Shown: positions 36,485-44,176 of the stretch, one piece after another
Position numbering within the stretch: the stretch's first letter is position 1
Layout: every line of letters begins with the position of its first letter
Assembly: GCA_017441265.1 (NCBI GenBank)
Contig: JAFRYE010000055.1
Coordinates: forward strand, 1 to 53,637
DNA: 53,637 nucleotides
Direction: 5' to 3'
DNA from: Lachnospiraceae bacterium
GTDB taxonomy: Bacteria; Bacillota; Clostridia; Lachnospirales; Lachnospiraceae
Position numbers and translations under genes: made by a program
Notes under the pieces: generated by a model
Seen by the model: only the letters and a program-made list of their open reading frames with translations
Told to the model about the DNA's origin: nothing
The model's database searches: none

Positions 36485-37297
36485 CTAACTGTTCTTAATC
36501 CTCTTGTACTTCGCGGAATTCCGTCTCGCGTAGCAGAACATGTAGTAGAGCGACTTGATCGAGCCGAAGCGAAGCTTCTTGTAAACGTTGTAATTCTTCT
36601 TGGCTGCCGCCCACTTGTTGCCGGACGCAGAGTCGCGGTCGATGCGGTAGGTGAGAAGCGGCTCGTCGATGCCGTAGGCAACGAAGCCTTTCTTAAGAAG
36701 AAGAAGCCACATGTAGAAGTCCTCGTGAAGGTTGCCGTCCACCGGGAATTTGTCGAGGATGGTCTTGTTCGTGAGGGCGGAGGAGAACGAAATGACATTC
36801 TGCTTCAGGAGCTTCTTGTACTTCACGCTGTCGGGAGCATGGAGAATGTAGCCGTAGCGGTTGCCCTTGTAGTCCATGTAGGCGGTTGAGGAGAAGATGA
36901 CAGCCGGGTAGTCCGGGTTCGGATCTCCGTTCTCGAGATACATCGGAACATCGCCGCGGAGCATGCGGTCGCGGAAGCTTACCTGCTTCTCGATCTTATC
37001 TTCGCGCCAAATGTCGTCGCCGTCGAGGAATGCAACCCAATCCGTCTTTGCGTGATCCAAACCGTAGTTGCGCATGTAGGCAACGCCCTGGTTGGTCGTC
37101 ATGCGGACATAAGAGATTCGGGAATCTTCTTTCGCAAAATTCTTCAAGATGAAATCGGAACCGTCCGTCGAACAGTCGTCGATGATCAAAATGGAAAGTT
37201 CGCGGTAGGTCTGATTCAAAACGCTGCGGAGCGTTTCTGTGATCGTCGCAGCTACGTTGTACACCGCCATAATGACGGTTATGGTGTCTCTCGCCAT
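36485..37297 (-). CDS. Family 2 glycosyltransferase
   Basis: 270 residues, GT-A fold. The N terminus TVIMAVYNVAATITETLRSVLNQTY, LIIDDCSTDGS, and the metal-binding FLDGDD are all intact; a later NLHEDFYMWLLL supplies the usual ED motif. No membrane segment is seen. AAGGAGGG lies 8 nt before the ATG. It has its own promoter (37330-37358). It probably adds a sugar to a surface glycan; the donor and acceptor cannot be read from sequence. Confidence 0.94.
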   Translation of the reverse strand: MARDTITVIMAVYNVAATITETLRSVLNQTYRELSILIIDDCSTDGSDFILKNFAKEDSRISYVRMTTNQGVAYMRNYGLDHAKTDWVAFLDGDDIWREDKIEKQVSFRDRMLRGDVPMYLENGDPNPDYPAVIFSSTAYMDYKGNRYGYILHAPDSVKYKKLLKQNVISFSSALTNKTILDKFPVDGNLHEDFYMWLLLLKKGFVAYGIDEPLLTYRIDRDSASGNKWAAAKKNYNVYKKLRFGSIKSLYYMFCYARRNSAKYKRIKNS

Positions 37298-37329
37298 GAT
37301 GCATGCCCTCCTTGCGTGGTCTACCTATG

Positions 37330-37358
37330 ATAATAGCATAAAAGCCTACAACAAACAA
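37330..37358 (-). promoter_or_regulatory. Promoter of the glycosyltransferase gene
   Basis: Minus-strand TTGTTT (37358-37353), 17-nt spacer, TATTAT (37335-37330). Confidence 0.7.
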
Positions 37359-37845
37359 TAGGAAAAGTTTCGAAAATTGTTGAAAACGCACAAACTTTTT
37401 CTTCGGAAAATGAATTTGTGAACGCGCTGTGAATGCGAAAAATACCATAGTAACCCCATCCGGAAGGACAAATAATCCGTCATAGCGACACGGCCGGGAG
37501 ACAAGAAATGACAAAAAAACGCCTTGAAAGACGTCAATACAGGATAAAATTACCCCTTGACGAAATAAACTCGATGAAGTAGAATCACCGGGTAACGAAA
37601 TCACACAAAAATCACTGTAAAAACCAAGCGTTTACAAATTGTTTACATTTGATGACGTGTGATGCGTCAGAAATTGCAAATTTTTCGAAAATTCGCAAAA
37701 TGAAATTAAAAGAATATTTACAAATGGTTTTCACTACTAATGGGTACAACTTGCATAAATACCACAAGATGTTGTGCTTTTTGCGAAAACCATGCTTAAA
37801 ACCGCGATTTTACTGATATTTTGCACAGTTTTTCCGCCGAAAACC
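37359..37845. other. A+T-rich control region upstream of the pilus operon
   Basis: No gene is seen in these 487 nt. TTTACA-type elements recur: TTTACAAATTG and TTTACATTTG in close succession near 37631-37650, and TTTACAAATGG near 37716. They could be operator sites or alternative -35 elements. Motif copy 13 lies at 37402-37412. No match to the cyclic-di-GMP riboswitch consensus was found. Confidence 0.45.
37402..37412 (+). repeat. TTCGGAAAATG motif, copy 13
   Basis: Exact 11-mer in the intergenic region between the glycosyltransferase and the pilus operon. Confidence 0.8.
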
Positions 37846-37874
37846 TTGCGCTTTTTATTCAAAAGTGGTATGAT
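37846..37874 (+). promoter_or_regulatory. Promoter of the type IV pilus operon
   Basis: TTGCGC, 17-nt spacer, TATGAT, about 77 nt before pilB. It is the only strong promoter seen before the SRP RNA 14.5 kb downstream, so the locus may be one long transcript with internal processing. Confidence 0.78.
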
Positions 37875-37951
37875 TTGGGTGAACAAACACTAGCGGATGC
37901 AAGGCGCGCGGTCGCTGTCGTTCCTTTGCACTGCATTGGGAGGAGCGGCAC

Positions 37952-39649
37952 ATGGCTGAGGTTTATCGAAGAAAAAGACGTCTCGGCGACATGCTTATTC
38001 AGGAGCATGTCATCACGCAGGAACAGCTGCAGGAAGCGCTGGAAGTTAAGAAGACCAGCGATAAGCGACTCGGCGAGATCCTGGTTGATCTGAACTTTAC
38101 GTCGGAAGAGAATATCACGCGGGCACTTACCCGTCAGCTCGGAGTGGAGATGGTTGTGCCGTCTTCCATGAAGATCCCGGATGACATCCTCGGATTGATC
38201 CCGGCCGGCGTTCTTCGTAAATATATGGTGATGCCGTTCGCATACGCGCCGAACAACCCGGGCATCCTTCGAGTCGCAATGGTCGACCCGATGGATATGG
38301 TTGCTCTGGATGACCTCGCGATGGTCACTCATTTGGAGATTGATCCCTATATTGCAACGGCGCACGACATCATGGTCTGCATCGACCGGCATTACGGTAA
38401 CGCCGAAGCCTTGGACGCTGCTGAAGCGTACACCAAGGAGCGCGAGAGCAAGATGCTCGCCGGCGAGGATGAGACGAAAGATGAAGTCAGCGACTCCCCG
38501 ATTGTCGTTCTGGTAAGAAACATGATCGAGTCCGCTGCCCGCCAGAGAGCATCCGATATTCATGTCGAGGCTCTGGAGACGAAAGTTCGTATCCGGTACC
38601 GAATCGACGGTGCGCTCTTCGAACAGATCACATATGATATCGGACTCCTGCCCGCCATCATCGCCCGACTTAAGATCATCGGCGGCATGGACATTTCCGA
38701 AAAGAGAAAGCCGCAAGACGGTCGTATCAGCCAGACGGTCGACCGTATCGAATATGATATCCGTGTTTCCATCCTGCCTACCTACTACGGCGAGAAATGC
38801 GTAATGCGTCTCGCGATGAAGACGGCATTGACGAGAAACAAGAAAGACCTCGGTTTCTCCGACGAGGAGATGAAGGTGTTCGACCACATCCTGGCGAACC
38901 CGCACGGCATCATCCTCGTAACGGGACCTACCGGTTCCGGTAAATCAACAACGCTTTACACGGCGTTGTCCGAGCTGAACCGAGAAGAAGTTAACATCAT
39001 CACCGTTGAGGACCCTGTCGAGGCGAACATCAACGGTATCAACCAGGTACACGTCAACCCGAAAGCGGGTCTCACCTTTGCATCGGCGCTCCGGTCTATT
39101 CTTCGACAAGACCCGGACATCATCATGATCGGTGAGATTCGAGACGGTGAGACGGCCGGCATCGCCGTACAGGCGTCCATCACCGGTCACCTCGTAGTTA
39201 GTACGCTCCACACCAACAGCTCCGCGGCTACGATCGCCCGTCTGATGGATATGGGTGTTGAGAGTTACCTGATCGCCGACTCCGTTGTCGGTGTTATCGC
39301 ACAGAGACTGGTTCGCCGCCTCTGCCCGAAGTGCAAGAAAGAGCGCTTCGCTACCGAGGAAGAGAAAGAGACGATGGGCATTCCTGCAGGAGCAGGCGAT
39401 GTTGTTCTCTACGATCCGGTTGGCTGCACCAACTGCAACAAGGGTTACAAAGGTCGAATCGGTGTTTACGAGATCATGGAGATCTCGCCGAGACTGAAGA
39501 AGATCATTTCCCACAAGGAAGATTCCGAAGTGCTTAAGAAGGCCGCTCTTGAAGAGGGCATGAGCACACTCCGCATGAGTTCCGTGCGCTGCTGCCTGCA
39601 GGGAATCACATCCTATTCCGAGATGCTGCGAGTTTCCTTCGAAGAGTAA
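37952..39649 (+). CDS. pilB: Type IV pilus assembly ATPase PilB
   Basis: Hexameric motor that extrudes pilin subunits. 565 residues. The N-terminal GSPII_E/MshEN domain begins RRLGDMLIQEHVITQEQLQEAL. The ATPase domain has Walker A GPTGSGKST (about 326-334), an Asp box with ITVEDPVE, Walker B DPDIIMIGEIRDGETA and a His box (TGHLVVSTLHTN). A zinc knuckle is formed by CPKC (about 460) and CTNC (about 491), as in PilB/GspE and unlike PilT. GGGAGGAG precedes the ATG. Confidence 0.97.
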   Translation: MAEVYRRKRRLGDMLIQEHVITQEQLQEALEVKKTSDKRLGEILVDLNFTSEENITRALTRQLGVEMVVPSSMKIPDDILGLIPAGVLRKYMVMPFAYAPNNPGILRVAMVDPMDMVALDDLAMVTHLEIDPYIATAHDIMVCIDRHYGNAEALDAAEAYTKERESKMLAGEDETKDEVSDSPIVVLVRNMIESAARQRASDIHVEALETKVRIRYRIDGALFEQITYDIGLLPAIIARLKIIGGMDISEKRKPQDGRISQTVDRIEYDIRVSILPTYYGEKCVMRLAMKTALTRNKKDLGFSDEEMKVFDHILANPHGIILVTGPTGSGKSTTLYTALSELNREEVNIITVEDPVEANINGINQVHVNPKAGLTFASALRSILRQDPDIIMIGEIRDGETAGIAVQASITGHLVVSTLHTNSSAATIARLMDMGVESYLIADSVVGVIAQRLVRRLCPKCKKERFATEEEKETMGIPAGAGDVVLYDPVGCTNCNKGYKGRIGVYEIMEISPRLKKIISHKEDSEVLKKAALEEGMSTLRMSSVRCCLQGITSYSEMLRVSFEE

Positions 39650-39734
39650 TGCTCACGGATGGGGGAACTGCCGGAGCCCGAACGGGCAGGCAGCATGAAA
39701 GCGAATATATTACAGGAAAGGAACTGTTGCTTGT

Positions 39735-40799
39735 ATGAGAGAATTGGATGAGATCCTCCAGGAGGCCGTTGACCGACACGCATCCGATATACATATTACG
39801 GCCGGTCGCCCGGTCATTTTCCGAATCGACGGTGATCTGAGACCGCTCGACGGCGACAAGCTTACACCGGAGCAGATTGAAGAATTGGTCGTACCGCTCT
39901 TCGCGGACAACGATCGTCTGGTAGAGACCATGGAGAAGACCGGTGAGATCGACTTCGCTCACTCACTGTACGGACGCGGACGTTTCCGTGTTAACGTCTT
40001 CAAACAGCGCGGAACGCTGGCAATGGTCATGCGACTCCTTCCGTTTAAGATCCCGGCACCGAGAGAGCTCGGTCTTCCGGCGTCCGTGCAGGAGTTGTGC
40101 CAGAGAAAGAGAGGACTCGTTCTGGTAACCGGAGCAACCGGTTCCGGTAAGTCCACAACATTGGCGTCGCTGATCAACATGATCAATAAGACATACAGCA
40201 AGCACATCATCACACTGGAGGACCCGATCGAGTATCTGCATCGGCATGAGAAATCCATCGTCAACCAGCGTGAGATCGGTGATGATACCGAGAGCTACGC
40301 GGGAGCTCTTAGAGCAGCCCTCCGTGAAGACCCCGATGTTATCCTCGTCGGTGAGATGCGTGACCTGGAGACGATCCAGACCGCCATCACCGCTGCTGAG
40401 ACCGGTCACTTGGTTTTCTCCACGTTGCATACCAACAGTGCGGCAGATACCATCAACCGTGTTATCGACGTTTTCCCGCCTCATCAGCAGCAGCAGATCC
40501 GAGTTCAGCTTGCCAGCGTTATCGAGTGCGTTATCTCGCAGCAGTTGCTGCCGATCCAGACCGGCTCCGGCCGTGTGGCTGCATTCGAGGTCATGATGGG
40601 AACGAGCGCTGTTCGTAACCTGATCCGTGAAGGTAAAGCATTCCAGATTCCTTCGATGATCCAGACCAGTAAGAAGCAGGGCATGCAGTCCATGGACGAT
40701 GCTTTGTACAACCTTTACATCGGCGGTCTGATCAGCGCTGAGAACTGCTTGAACTACGCACAGGATGCAATCGGTATGAGCAGAAAGGTAACATTCTAA
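39735..40799 (+). CDS. pilT: Type IV pilus retraction ATPase PilT
   Basis: Retraction motor that gives twitching and, in competent species, DNA pulling. 354 residues. Walker A GATGSGKST (about 133-141), Walker B DPDVILVGEMRDLETIQ, His box TGHLVFSTLHTN, and the PilT-specific C-terminal AVRNLIREGK (AIRNLIRE in other species). No zinc knuckle. Motif copy 14 lies in codons about 28-31 (Ile-Phe-Arg). The ribosome site AAAGGA is distant from the ATG (about 12 nt). Confidence 0.97.
   Translation: MRELDEILQEAVDRHASDIHITAGRPVIFRIDGDLRPLDGDKLTPEQIEELVVPLFADNDRLVETMEKTGEIDFAHSLYGRGRFRVNVFKQRGTLAMVMRLLPFKIPAPRELGLPASVQELCQRKRGLVLVTGATGSGKSTTLASLINMINKTYSKHIITLEDPIEYLHRHEKSIVNQREIGDDTESYAGALRAALREDPDVILVGEMRDLETIQTAITAAETGHLVFSTLHTNSAADTINRVIDVFPPHQQQQIRVQLASVIECVISQQLLPIQTGSGRVAAFEVMMGTSAVRNLIREGKAFQIPSMIQTSKKQGMQSMDDALYNLYIGGLISAENCLNYAQDAIGMSRKVTF
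39815..39825 (-). repeat. TTCGGAAAATG motif, copy 14 (inside pilT)
   Basis: Exact 11-mer, read as (GT)C-ATT-TTC-CGA-A in pilT. It is the last exact copy in the window; none follows in the remaining 13.8 kb. Confidence 0.8.
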
Positions 40800-40854
40800 G
40801 ACTACGTCCCGCGAGGCTTCGTCCCCACGGTTCAATAACAAACGGAGGTTGTGA

Positions 40855-42066
40855 ATGGCTACATATCAATACAGAGCCGTTGACAAGTACGGTAGGGAGA
40901 AGAAAGGCAGCATTGAAGCCACGACTCCGGACCGCGCAGCGTCAATGCTGAAAGGCGAAGGTCTTCTGCCGGTAAAGGTAACCGAGCAGAGCATCTTCCA
41001 GAAGGATATCAATCTCGGTGGTTCTAAAGTCAGCAACCGAGAGCTCGCCGTCTTCTGCCGGCAGTTCGTGAGTATCATCAACGCCGGCGTGCCGATCATC
41101 GACGCACTCGGCATGATGGAAGAGCAGACGGAGAACAAGCAGTTCAAGAAAGCAATCGGCGAAGTTCGCACGAGTGTTGCGAAAGGTGAAACCCTCGGAA
41201 ACTCGATGCGCGCCCGCACAGACGTCTTCCCTTCGATGTTGATCAACATGGTTGACGCCGGTGAGGCTTCCGGTAGTATCGACGTATCCCTTGACCGAAT
41301 GGCTACTCAGTTTGAGAAGGACGCTTACCTGTCCGGTCTGGTCAAGAAGGCAATGGTTTACCCGATCGTCGTCCTTTGCGTAGCAATCGGCGTATGTATC
41401 GTGCTCCTGGTAAAGGTAGTTCCTACTTTCATGGAGATGTTCGAGGATATGGACATCGACATGCCGGGAATCACCACGTTCGTCATGAACGCCAGTGATT
41501 GGCTGAAGCGAAACTGGTTTATCGCTTTGGCGGTGATCCTGGTAATCGCGATAGGTATAAAGATATTCATGTCATCGCGAACCGGAACGATCTTCTTCGC
41601 CACCTTGGCGATCAAACTTCCGGCAATCAAGAACTTTACGATCAAGTCCAGCTCTTCGAGACTGGCACGTACCCTCAGTACTCTGACGGCGTCCGGCATC
41701 TCGATGATCGATTCGCTGGATATCACGGCGAAGACCATGAGCAACTATCTCTTCCGTGAGGCAGTGTTCGAGTGTAAGGAAGAGGTTAAGAAGGGTGTTC
41801 CGCTTTCCGAGCCTCTCAAGAGATGCGGTTTGTTCCCTCCGATGGTTATCCACATGACCAAGATCGGTGAGGAAACCGGTGACTTGGAAGCCATGCTCAC
41901 GAAGATGGCCGACTATTACGACGAAGAGGTTGAGGCCGCTACGCAGGCACTCATGGCAGCTCTTGAGCCTATGATCATCCTCTTCATGGCCGGTGTCTGC
42001 GGCGTTATCATCGGCGCTGTTATCGCTCCGATGGGTGCGTTGTACGACGGTCTCGACAACCTGTAA
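40855..42066 (+). CDS. pilC: Type IV pilus inner-membrane platform protein PilC
   Basis: Polytopic GspF/PilC protein of 403 residues that couples the motors to the pilus base. It has two repeats of the T2SSF domain, with LAVFCRQFVSIINAGVPIIDALGMMEEQTEN (about 63-93) and SRLARTLSTLTASGISMIDSLDITAKTM (about 268-295). Membrane helices lie near 165-190, 216-236 and 375-395. GGAGG precedes the ATG. Confidence 0.96.
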   Translation: MATYQYRAVDKYGREKKGSIEATTPDRAASMLKGEGLLPVKVTEQSIFQKDINLGGSKVSNRELAVFCRQFVSIINAGVPIIDALGMMEEQTENKQFKKAIGEVRTSVAKGETLGNSMRARTDVFPSMLINMVDAGEASGSIDVSLDRMATQFEKDAYLSGLVKKAMVYPIVVLCVAIGVCIVLLVKVVPTFMEMFEDMDIDMPGITTFVMNASDWLKRNWFIALAVILVIAIGIKIFMSSRTGTIFFATLAIKLPAIKNFTIKSSSSRLARTLSTLTASGISMIDSLDITAKTMSNYLFREAVFECKEEVKKGVPLSEPLKRCGLFPPMVIHMTKIGEETGDLEAMLTKMADYYDEEVEAATQALMAALEPMIILFMAGVCGVIIGAVIAPMGALYDGLDNL

Positions 42067-42172
42067 TTCCGGTTGCGGCCAGCTAAATTGAATTAAGCGC
42101 CCGTTGATATAGGGCGGCGGGTGTTTAAGAATAAAAAATATTATATGAAAAGATGAAAAGGAGAACACAGTT

Positions 42173-42649
42173 ATGAAGAAGAATCAGGGTTTTTCCCTCG
42201 TTGAGTTGATCGTTGTTGTTGCCATCATGGCAATCCTTATCGGTGTGCTTGCACCTGCTTACCTGAGATATGTTGAGAAGTCCCGTAAGTCTACGGACGT
42301 TTCCGCTATCGATGAGATGATCGGTGCTGCAGACAAGGTTGCTGTTGATCCTGAGCTTGAAGTTCCTTCGGGCGCTAAGTTCACCATCTCCATCAACGGT
42401 GGTACCGCTAGCATTTCCTATGCTACTTCTGCAGCTACTGCAGCTTCCGTTGTAACGGATGAGTGGAAGGCACTTGCTAACATGAAGACGGCTGACTACA
42501 CCATCAAGTCCTCCGCTTGGAGCACTGGTGATGGTAGCTTCGTTGGTACTGTTGGTGATGACGGTGACGTTACTTGGGGCCACGGCGGTACTGTTGCTAA
42601 CGATATGTGCAGCTTCTCGAGCGCTCTTGCTAAGAAAGCTGGATCGTGA
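42173..42649 (+). CDS. pilA: Major type IV pilin PilA
   Basis: 158 residues. The short leader MKKNQG is cut before Phe of FSLVELIVVVAIMAILIGV, with Glu+5 present, followed by the typical alpha-1 helix APAYLRYVEKSRKSTD. The globular part is Gly/Ser/Thr/Ala-rich. Codon use shifts to GCT, GTT and GGT, unlike the flanking genes, which suggests very high expression and the role of major subunit. AAAAGGAG precedes the ATG, and a strong hairpin follows 88 nt after the stop. Confidence 0.95.
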   Translation: MKKNQGFSLVELIVVVAIMAILIGVLAPAYLRYVEKSRKSTDVSAIDEMIGAADKVAVDPELEVPSGAKFTISINGGTASISYATSAATAASVVTDEWKALANMKTADYTIKSSAWSTGDGSFVGTVGDDGDVTWGHGGTVANDMCSFSSALAKKAGS

Positions 42650-42736
42650 TTGTCTTGATGCAGACAACTGAACAATTACCGATTAATTGTGAAGAAGTAA
42701 CAAGTTAGTTATTAGTTATGCTTGGTAATCCCTATA

Positions 42737-42758
42737 GGGTGGCGCGAAAGCGCCACCC
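42737..42758 (+). terminator. GNRA-capped hairpin between two pilin genes
   Basis: Perfect 9-bp stem GGGTGGCGC/GCGCCACCC closed by GAAA. It is followed by TGCCAAACGC, not a U-tract, so it is more likely a processing or 3'-stabilising element that leaves pilA mRNA in excess of the downstream genes than a true terminator. Confidence 0.6.
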
Positions 42759-42790
42759 TGCCAAACGCATAACGGATTGAGCGGTGATCA

Positions 42791-43219
42791 ATGAATTACA
42801 CCAGAGGAGAGAAAGACCAAGGGTTTTCCCTTGTCGAACTAGTTATTGTCATAACAATAATGGCGATACTGATCGGCGTCTTGGCACCGGCATATCTCCG
42901 GTATATCGAGAAGTCGAGAAAGCAAACAGACGAGACCGCAGCCGGCGAGATACAGCACGCTGCGGAAATTGTTGTCTTATCCGGAACCTATCAATTGACG
43001 GACAATCAGGTGCTTGTGACATACAGCAGCGCCGGGGTTCAGGTCACGGCCTCAAATGCCGCGACGGTGCTTGAAACAGAGTTGGAAGCATTGTTCGGCG
43101 GAGATCTGACAAAGGTGGTTCCGGTATCCAATACGTATAAAGCAAAGACGTATACCATTACAATTCATGAGGATCCGACGGGCGGAGACATTCCGACGAT
43201 TTCCGGAGCCTGGAATTGA
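42791..43219 (+). CDS. Second type IV pilin
   Basis: 142 residues. The prepilin leader MNYTRGEKDQG precedes FSLVELVIVITIMAILIGV, with Glu+5. The alpha-1 helix LAPAYLRYIEKSRKQTDE is nearly the same as in PilA, so the two arose by duplication; the C-terminal domains have diverged completely. Codon use is ordinary and the ribosome site weak, consistent with a minor subunit. Confidence 0.92.
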   Translation: MNYTRGEKDQGFSLVELVIVITIMAILIGVLAPAYLRYIEKSRKQTDETAAGEIQHAAEIVVLSGTYQLTDNQVLVTYSSAGVQVTASNAATVLETELEALFGGDLTKVVPVSNTYKAKTYTITIHEDPTGGDIPTISGAWN

Positions 43220-43253
43220 TGATGAAATTGATCGGGAGCGTGGATAGAGACAG

Positions 43254-44030
43254 ATGGATATCTTTTTGTATATTGTAATGTTCCTTTTCGGAATCGTGAT
43301 CGGAAGCTTCCTGAATGTGTGTATCTTCCGAATTCCGAAGGGAGAGAGTCTATCTGCGAAACGGTCACATTGCATGAGCTGCGGATATCAGCTTCGATGG
43401 TATGATCTGATTCCGCTGTTCAGTTGGATTGCCCTTCGTGGGCATTGTCGTCGTTGTCACGAGAAGATTTCGGCACAATATCCGATTATCGAGGCGCTGA
43501 CCGGCGTGTTATTTGTGGTAATTCCGTTGTGCTGCGGGGGCATTGGTGTTGAGAGCATTATTTTTTGCTTTGCGGCATCTGCGCTCCTCGCGCTCAGCGT
43601 GATAGATTTTCGTACGTATATCATTCCGATCGGATTTAACATTTTCATCCTTGCTCTCGGGATTTTCCGAATTCTGTACAGAGTTCTGGTCGAGGGTGAC
43701 GGTGTTAAGGCGATCTTGCCGTATATCATCGGAATGTTTGTGGTGAGTGTTCCGCTTGGGTTGTTGTGGTTTCTGTCGAAGGGCAGAGCCATCGGCGGCG
43801 GAGATGTGAAATTAATGGGTGCAGCCGGATTGTTGATCGGATGGAAATTGATCATCTTGGCGCTCATATTGGGATGTATTCTCGGGTCGGTGATCCATCT
43901 GATCCGGATGAAGATCTCGAAGGCAGGAAGGGTTCTGGCTATGGGACCGTATCTGTCTGCCGGAATATTGATCGCGATCCTCTGCGGGACGCAGTTGATC
44001 GGTTGGTATCTCGGTTTGCTCGGAATGTAA
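43254..44030 (+). CDS. pilD: Prepilin peptidase/N-methyltransferase PilD
   Basis: Membrane aspartyl protease that removes prepilin leaders. 258 residues. The N-terminal GSFLNVCIFRIPKGESL and two CxxC pairs (CMSC and CRRC) form the usual zinc site. Catalytic aspartates lie in SVIDFRTYIIP and GGGDVKLMG. About eight membrane segments. It serves the seven prepilins of this locus. A motif 10-mer lies at 43662-43671. Confidence 0.97.
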   Translation: MDIFLYIVMFLFGIVIGSFLNVCIFRIPKGESLSAKRSHCMSCGYQLRWYDLIPLFSWIALRGHCRRCHEKISAQYPIIEALTGVLFVVIPLCCGGIGVESIIFCFAASALLALSVIDFRTYIIPIGFNIFILALGIFRILYRVLVEGDGVKAILPYIIGMFVVSVPLGLLWFLSKGRAIGGGDVKLMGAAGLLIGWKLIILALILGCILGSVIHLIRMKISKAGRVLAMGPYLSAGILIAILCGTQLIGWYLGLLGM

Positions 44031-44176
44031 GCGGGGAGAGTTGCGCGGGAGGAGTAGACGCGCAGTATATGAAGCGGAAAACAGTTGAGATTTGCTGAGA
44101 CATTCTTTCAGTTAATTATATACTAACAAGGAAGGACGAACGAAGAACGGATTCGTTCGAAAGGGAGGCAAAAAGT

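Noticed and set aside
37600-37951. Cyclic-di-GMP riboswitch upstream of the pilus operon
   Set aside because: Such switches precede some clostridial pilus operons, but the conserved GEMM core could not be found here.
42737-42758. Calling the pilin-gap hairpin a rho-independent terminator that ends the operon
   Set aside because: No U-tract follows, and the downstream pilus genes have no new strong promoter.
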